Below are positions 36,701-51,700 of a stretch of 64,000 nt of DNA, piece by piece. Where the stretch lies: NCBI GenBank assembly GCA_033032175.1, contig CM065307.1, positions 9,486,001-9,550,000 of the forward strand. The letters are read 5' to 3'. Position 1 is the stretch's first letter. Every line of letters begins with the position of its first letter. The notes under the pieces were generated by a model, which saw only the letters and a program-made list of their open reading frames with translations, searched no databases and was not told the origin of the DNA. The DNA comes from Saturnia japonica (Eukaryota; Arthropoda; Insecta; Lepidoptera; Saturniidae). Both the position numbers and the translations under genes were made by a program.

Positions 36701-39700
36701 TCTTAAGATATCAAATTTAAACCAATAAAATGTAACAATTGTTCCTTTCGTCGAGAAGAGTTAGACAAATCGCCCTTGTATTAAACAATTTGTTGAGTAA
36801 TCCCGGCATTTGTTTCAATTATACCAGTTTCCGATCCTCGGCCTACATTTAAATCCGTAATGGGATTTGATGTTGCGTGCTCGGAATATAAATTGTATAA
36901 TATTATCAGTCGGTGTAATTATTCTAAAATTCACGATATTCTCATTTTGTGGGCTTTACAACCATAATATCTCATATCGATTTTCAATAATCGTAGCTGT
37001 CTTGAATTGCGAATTGTTTACAATCATATTTATTTTGTTATTATGATATAAAAAATATTTTTTGTCAGAGGATCAGTCCGTGTTTTTAATTTGGTTTGTA
37101 ATATATCTTATATATTTAGGTACTTTGTTCTCATCTTAAATTCACATCAATGTAAATCAAATCCACAATTTTTTCTATGTATAAATTATTTTACACAATA
37201 TAATCTGCTCCTTCTTTAAAAGTGTAGCGTTACAATAATTTTTATTGTATTCATAAGAAAAATACTTATTAGATTGTAAAAAATACAAAACACAATATTC
37301 ATACTTAGTCATTATTTTTTAAATAGGTTGTAAATAGGTAATATCAGCAATCGATTTCCTATAGAAGTGCCCGTGGAGTTTGTATTCAATCAACTACTAC
37401 TATATACTTATATATATATACCTATGTTTGGTTTAACTATAATTAGCTGGGATGTCTGACAAATGGAAATCATTGATCTGGCGTTTGTCAAATGTTCTGT
37501 AATTAGAGTATCATTGTTCCGTGTGTGATTGAGTGTTACTTAGGGACCGATTTCATGCTGCTGATTGTAACAAATTGACATATCTTTCAGTATTAAATAA
37601 CTAGCTGTGCCCCACGTTTCACCCGTGTTAATTTTATCCGACCTCGCCACCAACGCATCCCGTATAGCTTATCATAATTGTTCTTCGCGCAAGTACAAAT
37701 TATATTATTTTTTTATTATCTCCTAAACTATGCGTTCAAATAACATACTATAAACTAAATATAACTTCATAAAATTGTCTTTATGAGGAAGTAACTTTTA
37801 TTCTTAAAGATTAATATGTCATGTAAAATAATGTTCTTAAATCACTTTTTAATATTTAACAATTGTCTGTCACAGAAAAACTTATTGTGGCTTTTGTATA
37901 AGAGATAGGCATTTTCTATCGCTGACTTTTTTTAGATATACTAAAGACCAATATTTTTGTGGAACATTGTATTTTTGTATCATTAACCATTACGCCAGCG
38001 CACGCGGATAAAGTAATTCGGGAGAGCTTCTGCCTCCGACTTACTCAATAAATATCAATATTTAAGGCTAGCTGAGATTTATAGGCTAATATTAGACAGC
38101 ATATACTATTCCTCGTGATTTTGGCTAACATATACAAAAAGAATTTTCCAAATCCGAATGGTAGTTCCGGAGATTAGCGTGTTTAAGCAAAAAAAAACTC
38201 TTCCGCTTTTCTATATTAGTATAGATTCTGTGTGAAATCTTTGAAAATGTAGTGAGACAAAATGTTGGTAAATCGGTATGTGGGCTTGGGAGCTTATTGT
38301 TAAAAGTATTTCCAAGTTATTGACATGTTTTTTATACCTATTGTTTTATTAAATTCTTAACTTTTGATATTTCCACTAACTTTCTTTTCTGATTACGACT
38401 AGGTAGTCACGTAACGTAACGTACCTAACGTTACTTAGTAAAAATATAAAATATTATAGACGGCTTTTGAAACATTATTGTTTAAAACATAGAACAATAG
38501 ATAAACTTAATCCACTTTTTGCGTCAGGTTTCATTACAAATTGATGTTTATATATTTTCTCACTCTAATTAATCAACATGTAGCTATTGAAATTATGAAA
38601 ATAAATCATGTGGCTTAATGTAAAGTTTCAAATCTTTTCACTCGTAAAGTTTTCTTTGTTCCCCTTTGTATTTATTGTTTAGTTTAAACTGAAGAGAACG
38701 GACTAGGAGAGTACGAGGGCGGCGCGGCGCGGCGCGGCGCAAATATGAAGCACGCTACAACAATCATACAACATTTAATCATAATTAAAGCAGAATCAGC
38801 GGACGCCTCGCTGCGGTTGGCTGTAATGCGTCAGCTGTATACTCCCCTTCACGAGTTTTTTTTACTATCACGAGGGCTTAACTTTTTAAAACGCTTTAAT
38901 TTCTCATTTTTGTCAATGTTTTCCGATTTACATCTTACGATTTGAATAAACTGTGAAAGAATTTTTATAAAGATTTTATACGCAAATTATTAAAAATTTG
39001 ACTGAGATAACTCTATTTCTTATTAAACTCTTGTGTAGCGCCTTTAATACATATATATATGCCTTTACTTTGTCACTGAATTGTAAAAATATAACAGCGT
39101 AAGATTAACTGAATTAAATACATTCATAGTATAGTGTTTATAAATTTAAGATGAGATGAAACAATAAAATCAGTGGATATAGTATTTAACAATACAATTT
39201 TTGCTACTGTACATATCTAGAGTTTCTACGTGCCCCAGAAATTCAGAATAGTACTTATTAATACATTGAAATGTGACGGCCCATTCTATTTACCCGTTAC
39301 GTACAATGAAATATACAAAAATTTTGGGTGGTCTTTTGTGTACGCGACCAGTTTTGACAAAGCGAATCCCTTTACCCCTCTGCACGGCTTTTGTCTACGG
39401 GATCAAGATAGGCGCGTAAAATTTGATACGGGAATTATTTTATTAGATCAGACGTACACGTGCGCGGCGTAACAAATGCGATAATGTTCCCGGCATCGCG
39501 ACACCGGGCTCAACAACGGAACAATTACATTTCGCATGAATTAACGATAATGGAGGTCGGCTGCGGAACCTTTATGCACGCGGTGCTCGAAGTTCCGTCA
39601 CACGATCCGGAGTCAACTGCTATTACGCCGTTCATCGATTTTGATCATCATTGAGGGTATTATAATCATCTATTGACACTATTGCACCTCTTCATGAGTA

Positions 39701-42700
39701 CTGAGCCGGTATGTACCCATCACACCTCAAGTCATGACGAAGTGAGTTGATGTCGCCGCGTCGCGTGCGCCTCACTCACGACATAACAAGGGCATCAGCT
39801 TATAGAGGGAAATAGTTTTTTATTAAACTGGATAATATCAATTTTGTCGTCGATATATTTTACACTAGATGTGCACCACGGTTTCACCCTTGTTAAATTT
39901 ATTTTACCAACTCATCACCTGCGTACTTCCCTCACTTTCCGTACTTGCATACAGTATGACAGATTGCCTGAGTTAATGATAACCGCTCCGCTCTTTGGAA
40001 TCGTAGTGTTAAGCTATATAGCCTATAACCTTCCACAATTAATAGAATAGAAAGATATAGATAATAGAAAACATTATCTAAATACGAAATTTCATCCAAA
40101 TCGTTGGAGCCGTTTCCGAGAAACCAATTACATATCCTCTTTCGGCATTCAGTACCGCGAATGTTGTGGCAATAAAATATAGCATTTTTTTCTTTTCTTT
40201 TGAAATCGATAATGTACACTCAAATACGCTATTGTGTGTTTCAAATACGACCAAAAAACTACCTAAAATTAAGTTATTTAGCAAATAGTAAATTGCTCAA
40301 TTATTAATATAATTATAAAATAAGATCAAATGCAAAAAAAATATTTCAAACCTGAATAGTAGTTTTAGGGCTTAGCTAGTTAAAAAACATCAAACTTGAG
40401 TTTATTTATGTATACATTATAATGTCATTGTCTTTTAATAATAAAACCAAGTCTATATTGAATTTAACAACCCTTAAAGTGATAACCATATATGGAGACT
40501 TGGTGTGTTTTACTGGTCGTTCTGTTGCAAAACATGCACATCCGGGACGAGGACGGCTGCGTGTCGCGGAACTAATGCATCAATAATGAGCTTTCGCTTG
40601 GGGTTGTAACAACCGTGATCAACTTATACACGTATACTACGATGGCAACTTAATTTTTTGAATTAATGGCGAATATCTTTAAAATAAATATTTGCAGATG
40701 TCTAGATTTGTCTAGGCATCTTCATTTAATTTATACCTTGCTGTTTTGCGTCTAAAGTCAAGGAGTACCTACCTTGGATATAATATGTGTACTTCGGCCT
40801 AAGTAGCCACAGGTAAGTAATAATAAATATAAACATATTTTTATTTAAGTATATACTAACCATAGAAGTAGTATATACATATATGTATATATACACAGGG
40901 TTAGTAATGCGACGTATTCCCGTTAGGAGGTGATAGGGGTGACTATTTGCGATAATTTGAACCCCCATATGCATTTAACAGTATTCATAAACAATAAGTA
41001 CTATCTACACCACTTGATGTGACTTTTCGTTTTTATCAAAATTCACCAATAAAGGGTGTGTTTCCGTTTTTTTTAATTCATCTCTTAAAGGTGTATAATA
41101 AGGGTTGAAAATTTGTATGGTGAAAAAAAGTTTGTTGACTTATAGATTTTATGATAGTTATTAACCACGCGTAAACCATACATACTCTTTAATTATAAAA
41201 TCCACCTTTTTTTTAATTCTTCACCTAACTGAAATTAAGGGATGAAAGCAGCCCCGAATCGGCTATTTTTTCGTACCCGGGCAGAAACTTGATAGTGGCT
41301 CACACTCCCTCCAGCGTTTGTGATAATTGTTAAAATAATTCACAAATATATGTATAATGAATGGCATTTTTTGTGATCGGGACAATAAGAACCATGTAGT
41401 AAATTTGCACTCTTTATTAGTTATTAATAACTTTTTCATTTCTGTGACATAATATTATATATAGGGATTAAAAAACCACAAAAGACAACAGAGAATCAAC
41501 CAAGAAATTTTTTATATCTTTAAGTCTCAGCATTGTTTTCTCTCTAATCTTGCTACAAATTAACACAGTGCTTTTTGGAATAAACAACCATAAAAATAAT
41601 TTATACTCGTTAATCTATACAATTAATAAAATTGAAGTGTCTGTTTGTAATGTCAAAATAACAGATTTTTTCTTAATGCATAATTATGAAAAGATAAGTA
41701 TATGATACTTATTATAACAAAACACTAATTAAAAAAAAAATTGTCTGTCTGTTTATTCCGGGTAATCTCCGAAACGGTTGGACCGATTTTGACGGGACTT
41801 TCACTGGCAGATAGCTGAGATAGCTGATGTTATAAGGAGTAATTAAGGCTACGTTTATTTTAGAATAAGAATAAGGGTTCCGCGCAAATAAAATACAATT
41901 ATAATGGTGAATAAATTCGTACGCTTAAATGGCTTACGCAGTCGCTGGCCCAGATAGTTATTTATAAAATTATATAAATTAAAATTCCCGCCATTACATG
42001 TTACCAACAATCTACTGCGCTGGCAGCTGATCGCAGCGCATTTCGGAATGACTTTGGGATATGTTCAAATACCAACTGGGCTTTTTAAAATCAAATTAAT
42101 AATTGACTGATAACCGTGCGCTGGACGATGGATACTAGGCGTTTTGTGAAGCAAGTTTCTTTTCAACCATAATATATTATGATTTTGGCACCCCTGGAAC
42201 TGTCGTCCGGGTTGCCGCCCCGGTTTGTCCCTCTCCAGATCCGGGGTTGGATGAAAGGAGATATATAGGTACCTAACCGATTTAATTCTTAACCGATTTT
42301 TATGAATTTTTAACACATGAATTAGAAGTAATTCCATAATTGATGGGCTATAACAATCTACAACAATTGTCAAGAAAACTTTTAGAAATAGTATTAAAAA
42401 ATCATCAATTCTGATCAAATTTTGTAGACGGGAAGCATATGTCACTCCATAACTGATAAGCTATAACAATCATTAATAATATATTTAAAAAATAATAACT
42501 CTAAACACTACAAGTACATAAGTATATGTAATTTCTCAATTGATAGACTATATTAATTGTCAATAATAAAAGTAAAAATAAAATCACTGGATAAAAATAA
42601 TAACTGCGTAATAAGCGCATGCGGAGCCACGGGTACACCGCTAGTATTATTGTACACAAAATATGCGTAACGACGTTGCGTAGAAATCAGTATTCCTGTT

Positions 42701-45700
42701 GGTAACGCGTGTCCTTGATAGTTACAATGAAATATAATATTTGTTCCGTTTACAGTAACCCAGTTAAGGTTACGAAGCCGATGAATAAAAAGCTGATAGA
42801 ACTTTGGCATCCCTCAGTAGCAGCGGGGTAGTACGGATTGCCCGGTCGCGGCTGGCGCACGTAAGGTTTCTTGCTACGAACTTGCTACGCACGCATTAGC
42901 CCACCCTCGCACTACTTTACTGTTTTGGTCTCAAAAATATGTATATATGGACATTTTTTTTTTAGTTTGTGTGTAAGGTAACATTGTAGCCATTGACGAA
43001 ACACTGAATTCATTGTCACTTCGTAGTCAATTGGATAGCTGACAATCGCTTGAATAATTTATCACAGCTTATATACATAATATAAATTAATTGGCGGTTT
43101 TAATCGATCGTCTCGAAGCATTTATTTCGGAAGTCTTGTGTTTTGTCTACTAAGTTTATTGATGTGATGAATTTATCAATATAAACATCAAAAATGCATT
43201 GATCTTTAAATGACGGTTAGGTGACGGAAGTGCTTCATGTGGATATTATAATTATGGTATCCCCTGTCGTTGTGTTTTATTTCACGTGTATAATTTCTCG
43301 TTCTCTAGGATAAAACACATGTCTAAGTAACAGATAAACTTGTATAATAAAACATTATCTAAGTACAATTTTTCATCCAAATCTATATATAGATACATAT
43401 TATAACTAATTCTATATACTTACATATATTCCAATTGATATATACAAGAATTTATCACATCTAATATTTTTTAAATTATATCTTTAAGCACTATTTATTT
43501 TCATTGAAGTTTCCGAAAAACCTATATATTATTTTGTTGCAGCAGAAAAATCACCAACAACTAAAAAGAAAATGTATCTAAAACTATAGATTTATAGTAA
43601 TATACAATGAGCTTATTCGTTGATCTGCGCCAGATTAATTCATCAGTGACAAATTTATCAGAGATGGTGGACAAGATATCTTCCACCACGAAAGACAGGA
43701 ATAAAGAAGCATTTCCAAAAAAGGAACGTTTAATGTTGGGTAGTTCTATGTACAAACCGTCAGCGTTGGGTTTTGGCGTTCGTTTTTCTAGTCAGGAGAA
43801 TGTTTATCATAATATGCCTTCATCGAGACTTCGCAGTCACATGTCGCTGCCGAATTTGGATAAAACAGACCGTTCTTTTGATAAACATTCGGAGTCACGG
43901 CGAGATGACAACACAAAAATTGTTGAAATAGATGATGACGAGAGTGCTGAAAATACTAGCAAACCAACGATTCAGTTGACGAAAGATAACATAAGTGAAT
44001 GGATTATAGCTTATATTAACAAACGTCCACACTTCAATGACAACGGTGAAACACACCCGATGGATTTTATCGAAAATGTTAAATTTTATATATCCGAATT
44101 GAAAATGAACCAAGAGAAACAACTGCCCTTCATTATATCATGTCTAGAAGGCGTGCCACTCATGTGGGCTCGATGTTTCAGACATGAATTTAATAACATT
44201 GAATGTTTTTACAATGCTTTTGAAGAAGAATTTTGGGGACCAGATAGACAAAAGGCTGTTCTGTATGATTTGAAGTTGGGAAAACACGATGAGGAAAACT
44301 CAAGGATGAGCATGTCAGAGTATTTTTTGCACAAAGTCTCAAATTGTCGTTACCTGACACCTCCTCCATCTGATTTGGAAATAGTTTATTCCCTAGCAGC
44401 ACATTTTTCTAGCGCTGTAGAGTTAGAGTTACGCCTGACTCCAAAGCCTACACTGCGAGAGGCCTACCGAATTTTACGTCGTAGAGAAGGCGAGGCGTCT
44501 GACTTTCTTCCAAACTACTTATATGAAATGTGCGATGCATTTCAACGCGGTCATAAACCGGATTCTACTCGACGCTCTAGTGTACCACAAGTTACAAGCC
44601 CTCACAACCAAACATCATTTACAATTAAGTAGTTTTTCATTCAATCAATGTGTAGTCTCATGTATATGTGAATAGAAAAAGTTACAATAAATTAAACAAA
44701 TAATATTGTAAAAGATAAATTTTTGGGTAAATATACTTAGTATTCCTGTGAAATGATATGCTTTTTTATTTTAAAACTAAGACACTTCTACCCAGTAGAA
44801 AAAAGTGAAACTTATGTACATTAACAATATTGAGTTTCTTTTGATTTGATTCAGAGCATTGCATGACAGTGAGGGCAATTGGACAGAGAGTGATTGTGCG
44901 GAGGGCCGTCGTGTCGGTGCGCTATGGGGTGGACAAGTGCGTGCATGCCGCCGTCAGCCTGCCGCTATGTCACACGTGGCTGCGGCCGCACGACTCGCTC
45001 GATCCGCCTGTCTCGCCACGTACGCCGGGGACAGGTGGAATTGCTCTTCCATCGAACTAGCTCCGAGGTTCTCACCAGACTTACTGACAGGTATTTCCAC
45101 ATTACAAATCATACTTATTCGTTGGTTTCTAAGGTGTTCCATCTCTACATTTTATTCACTAGTTAATAGTAATCTGGAGATATAATATAATCTAACTAGC
45201 TATGTGTAATATTCTATCATTAGGCTCCATTCGCATATAGATAGCTACATATAAAAGACACGTTAAATTTTTTTTAAAAATCTTTGATATTTATGCGTTA
45301 CGGGACATGAAAATGATCCTAAGGTCGTTCAAAAATTACTTATTTCTGTTTTTCTTAGGCGCGATTTCAACATTTACTCGTTTAAAAATATTAGCTCCTT
45401 ATTATTGTTCGCACTATCTTGCCGTTTTGTAGGTTAAGTTAGCAAATGGCGAAATCATTCTGTAATTCCAGCCGCAAACGATTAATAATGTAAGCCATTC
45501 GAATGAAATAAATTTTATTTAGTTTAGGCTTTAAGAAAGCAGGTACGACATTGGAATAAACATAGGCACCCTGCGGGCGGCAACTTGAGCCTAGCTCCGT
45601 TCCCTCGGTTTGGAGCCCTTGAGTCTAGCAGCCGCTCGCATGAGACAAGTGACACTGCATTTACAATAACCAACCCACAGACACCATTACACTGCACCTC

Positions 45701-48700
45701 ACACTCGTGCACACCACACGACCATAGGTTTTGTAAGGGACTTTTTTTTGGACTAGTTACTTTAGACAAAAATTTACAGATCACTAAATGCATGTGACAG
45801 ACACATGTGCCTTCCATCCTCCGAGGAAGCAGAAACATGTATATACGTATATTTTAATTAAGATCGAATTTGTACGCATAGGGAATTAACCAGTTTGCGA
45901 CTGAATTGAAAGTATGGCAAACAGCCCAAGCCCAGGTTTGACCACTTTGGCATCCTTGAGCATGTAGCCACGCTTTCGCGGCTGAGTACCTTAAGCGTTC
46001 GCCCCCATGCACAGTGAAGATGAAAAAGTCGTGTTTCTATCAATTAGTTCTATCATGTGCGTTAAATAACCGGACGTATGAACGGGGCCCAATCAAGGCC
46101 GAAGACATTCAATATAGATAACTTTTATACAATGACCGAAACCTACTTATAAAACAATCGAAAGATAAGGGGAAGGCAAGATAATCTATGAACGTCTTTT
46201 AAATAAGAACGATGCATTGTGGGGACGCGCCTGGCGTGACGACGAACGTAAGCTCTTTCTTCCTACTCAGTACGGTGCTCGTTCCGCACAGATCTCTTAC
46301 TTTATTTACGTGACGTATAAGTTTATTTATTACATTTCGGGCAGGTATTTAATTCTACATATATTCTAATACCGGTTTTCGACCGCCTGCCCACTTCGCT
46401 GATGAGCGATAAAAAATACTAATTATTCTATTTCATTACAACCCGTCCAGCAATTTAAGCATTTAGTTTATTTTGTTTTTTTTTTTGTAAGAAAGCCTAA
46501 GCTCTCTCAATGTATTACGTATTTGGTGGTTAATATATAATTTAATCTCTAAAAAAAATACCTAAGTATGTATAATATGTGAATAAGAGTTCAATCAGTA
46601 AAGTCGTTCAGAAGTTATAGAATCATTAAAAGACGCACGAAGTATTTTTATCTATACATACAATTAATAAAATTAAAGTGCCCTTCTGTAGTGTCAAAAT
46701 AACAGCTTTTTATTAAATGTATTTGAAAGTATATGAGATACCTATAACAAAAAAAAACCATTTTTTTAATTTTGTATGTCTGTATATTTGTTCGAGTAAT
46801 CTCCGAAACTGTTGGACCGATTTTGACGGGAATTTCACTGGTAGATAACTGATTTTATAGAGAGTAACTTAGGCTATTCTTATTTTAAAAGAATTAGGGT
46901 TACGCATAAATAAATAAAAACTGGTGATGGTGAATAAATTCGGGCGCTTAAATAAATGGCTTACGCTGAGTAAACCATAAGAGACATAGCCGATTAATGT
47001 ACTAAAAATGTGTAGATATTAAAAATACGTACAAAAAAGTTAGCTAGAGTATCATTATACGTCTGTCTTCTAAGGAACACCCACAATAAGCATTTTTTTT
47101 CTTTATAATAGCCGGGAGCGGGAGAGCGATATTCGCGCGGGTTGTAGTCCCCGTGAGCGCAGCCGCGGGCACAGCTAGTATAATATAAGATTAGATTACA
47201 TTTAACTTTTTTATATTCAACTTAATTTACACTGTCATGGTAATTTTTGGTTCGTTAGTACATACACACATCAAAAAAGACTAAGCAACATGCGTGATAT
47301 TACAAATTTTTTCATTTATATTAATTAATTTCTAAATATTTACTCAAACAAAGTGCGTAGGTAAGTAAACTTTTTTGTTATTGATGACATACTGGCTAGT
47401 TGTAAAAAAAAAATTTGATTATGTTTTGTTTTTTTCATAAAATTCAAATGACTGCGAATTTGTTTGAATTTAAGTGCGTTTTAATTGCTACGTTTAGTCT
47501 TGATTTTATAATTTTACCAACCATTTAAATAAAGTTAGCGACAAAATTGAATTGTTAGATATTCTTTACGTCATGAAGCGACGTCATTTGATGGCAGATG
47601 AAATGCAAAGAGCTGTAGGGATGTTGCAAGCGGGAAGTAATCAATCTCAGGTATCTCGACATTTTGGCATTCATAGAAGTGTTATTTGTCGTCTTTGGCA
47701 GCGCTACAATAATACAGGAGAACCCGCTGAACAGCATCCAGGCCGTAAAAGGAGTACAACCACTCGGCAAGACCGGTACATACAACTGACTGCAAGACGC
47801 CAGCCGATGTTAACCGCTCGAGAGATAAGTTTGAGGCTACAAATTTCAAGTGGTGTTGATGTAAGTCTTCAAACTGTGCGAAATCGACTGCATGAGTACG
47901 GCCTACGAGCTCGACGCCCAATCAGGTGCCCACCGATACGTCACGGGAATCGCGCTCGTCGATATGAATGGTGTAGAGAACGCATAACATGGACCCAGGA
48001 ACAATGGGATAAAATTATGTTTTCCGATGAGTCGCGATTCGGGTTTAAGCCTGATACAAGAAGGGTGCGAGTGTATCGTCGGCCCGGAAATACTAAAAGG
48101 CTCAGATGCGTTCAGGAAGTTCATCCTTACAGCGACTCAACAGTTATGTTATGGGCGGGTATTATGAAGAACAGGCAAACTGACCTCGTTTTTGTAAATG
48201 GAAACATGAATGCTGAAAATTACATTGAGGATATTCTCAGACCTTATGTCTACCCATTTGCACAAACCTTTGGCTCCAATTTTAGGTTAATGCATGACAA
48301 TGCGCGTTCACATACAGCTCGGCGAACCAGTGAATACTTTGCAACGGAGAACATCCGGGTATTGCCCTGGCCTGCACAATCGCCAGATCTCAACCCCATC
48401 GAGCACGCATGGGACATGCTCCAGAGACGTGTTTTGAAGGACTTGGACGGAGCGACAACAACCCAACAGCTGAAGGATTTGCTACAATCCGATTGGGAGC
48501 GAATACCGCAAGATGACATAAACAGTCTCATTATTTCAATGAATAATCGTTGCCGACAAGTTCTGAATAGCAGACGAGCCCATACTTTGTATTAAATTGT
48601 TCTATTCTTTCACAATAAATACTTTTTTTTTAAATTTCATTTTGTAAGAAAAAAGTTTAGTTTCTTATGTATCTTAGTTTCTACAGTATATTCTAATATT

Positions 48701-51700
48701 GTTCATTTCTGTTATTAAAAGAACTTATAAAGACAACAGCTGTTATTTTTACATCATAGAACCCTAAAGATATTATTTTAAAAATAAAATACAACGTTAT
48801 AATGTGAAGAACCATCCTAAAATTTAAATTAGTACATGTTGCTTAGACTTTTTTGATGAGTGTAGGTACATAAAGTATGAAAAAGAATAGAGTTGACTCT
48901 AGCCTAGGTACCTACTGTGAATAAGGAAGCCAAATATTTAATAATAGAAGACGTCACGCGATATCTTGATATCTGAGTAGTGAACGACCACGACATTACA
49001 TTGGCTCGAGGCAATCGCGGGTCGCCGCGGTATTTACACAAAGCGCCGCGCCGTGCTCAGTGCTGCAGTAAACGATATCGTGATGCATGACGGGATGACG
49101 TGACTGCTCAGTATTATAATATTGATCTTTTCACGAAAAAAGTTGGGACGTTAACTGTTTATATTGATTTTATAAACCTGTTCCGTAAGCGCTAATTGAA
49201 CTGGTTTTTAGCAAAAATTTAACTATAAATTACACGTAAACACTTTCTATTTTTAAAAGTAAAAAAATCAAGCCAACGAACAAATGGAATAATATACTTT
49301 ATTTATAAAAGACAAATAATGTAGCTGTTTTAATTAATTATTTAAAGAACCCTAAAATATATTTGATATTACTATATTAAAAGATTAATGCAGACTTCTT
49401 ATTTAACAATATAAAAAATAAACTGCAAGTTGTGGACGCCATCCAACTCGTCGCCAGAAGCAAAGGTAACTAACAAGCTGACTGCATTGCCATAAGCATA
49501 AACAATAACCGGTTAATTAACTACGTAGGAACTAGCGAAACTGCGTCTAAGGGCTCGTGTAGATGGCGCCGCAGAGTAAGTACTCTTAGATCAACTAAAA
49601 GTTGCTAAAGTATAATAAAATGAAAGTAAAAAGTATGATTTGATGTTACGGGAAAAAATTCTTCAATATTGTAAATAGGAATTTGTATTTCAATAAAAGT
49701 TGTTATGTACAATATTAGTAATTCAAATATTAAAAATCAGATAGACATTCCTGTCCCTATTTCTCCGTTTCTCCGCTCCGGTTCCTCGCTGCGCTCTCCC
49801 GCTCCGTTTCCCCGCTCCGCATTTCAAATGTATAAAATTTGAATAAACCTCGCAAGCCCATGTCCACTGATGCCGAGCGGAGTTTTTTATGCGATACTAT
49901 TGGTCGACAAAACTCCGCAACCTCGCTCCGCATTAGTGGATTGGCATCCTAATACCGTGGAATTGTTGTTCGCAAGTTTATTTTATCTCCGTATGTGATA
50001 TTAATAATTTGAAGATAAAAAATTAAGGAATTTACATAATTCAACGTTAAATCACACCATCAGATATGTCAATTACATACATTTTTTTGTTTTCGTTAGC
50101 GTTAACGATTTTAGAAAGGCAACTTGGCTAGGCCCTCTGGGATGGATTAAGAACATAAAAAGAATATTAGAAACAATACTATAGTGCGAAGTATGTGTAT
50201 TGTCAGATAAAAGGTTTATAGTTCATATCTATAAGGAATACCCAAAGAAAACCATTTACTGATAATAAAAAAAATGTGTTAAAACCTGTGTAGAAAGGTG
50301 ATTAAAAAAATCCTTAGGCCAATAGTAGCACTTAATAATACGGCTAAGATAGTACAGACACGTAACGCGACGACCCATTGATTACGTGGTGAGGAAGTGT
50401 CTTTCCATGGCTACCGGAAAGATAGGAAGGACCAAGGAGGTTGTAGACCACTTAGATGGCAAATGTTCTGAAGAACATGAAGCATCTCGGCATATCAAAT
50501 GAAGATCTTGTGCAAAGTAAAATACCGCGTCTTGATTAAGAAAGCCTACTCCGTGTAAGAAGAGACGAGGACAAAGAAGAAGAAGAAGTAGACAACACTT
50601 CTTGGCACATGATGGGTTACTATTAGTTCTCAGAGCGTAAAACTTATCAATGATTACCCTCAAATAAAGTAGTCACTTCAGTTTTATAATATGACTAGCT
50701 GTGTCCCGCGATTTCACCCGCATATAATTTATAAATACATAAAAACACCTATAAATTTTATTCATGATTTATAAATACTTCAGTATAGACAATATTTTTA
50801 TCGAGCGGCCAGATGATGAAATCGTGGCATGGCACGGCTGTTTCGCGCCACTACTACTATAGACATAGACCCGAGCCGAATGTTGAATTATTTTAATTTT
50901 ACATTATCTCTCAAACTCTATGGGTCCAAATAACAGCTATCCCTGGCTTTTTTTTAGATATACTAATGATAAATATTTTTGTAGAACATTGTATTTACCT
51001 ATCATTAACCATTAGGACAGTACACGCGGAAAAACAGTTCACAAGAGCTTCTACTTTACGTAACAAAAATCAATATTTAAGGCTAGCTGGGAATTGTAGC
51101 TTAATGTTATAAAGCCTATACTATTCCTCATGAGTATGACTATCATATAACTAAATAATTTTTTGAATCCGACTGGTAGTTCCAGAGATTAGCGTGTTTA
51201 AACAAACAAACAAAAATCTTTACTGCTTAATTATATTAATATAGATGTGTTCGTTGCATGCTACATTATTACCTTGTTGAGATGATGAATTTGGTCACTA
51301 CAAGAGTATACACAAAACATACTTAAAAAAATACTTCATTCAGAAAACTGTAAAATTATTAGTTACTTCTTTCAAATAAATAATTCTGTAATACATAGGT
51401 GAATATTCAAACTTTTCACATTTGTTCGTAATCAGTAGACATGTCACTTGAAAGTTTGGAAAGAAGACAAACAATGGAAAGAAAGTTTTTTCTAGTTTCA
51501 GCGTGGTCGACGACATTGTGTAGTTGGCAGCGAATGTCGCCCGGATGCCGGCAGCCAAGTACGAAATACAGACCATTGTTTTCCTTCACCGCTTGGATGT
51601 TCGTCTACCCACTTTAGGAAATTAATTGACATGGAACGTTGTCGACTACAAACAAAACCGTTAGGAATCTTAGAGTGCTCGGCTTCATACATTTTAATTA

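Noticed and set aside
45524..45838. 104-codon Cys-rich minus frame, considered as a secreted peptide gene
   Set aside because: No signal peptide, no family pattern and no splice support; only a possible minus-strand poly(A) signal nearby.
50382..50663. Possible LINE C-terminus on the plus strand (GRPKKTWW-like)
   Set aside because: Too short and too decayed to call; mentioned only in the interval description.
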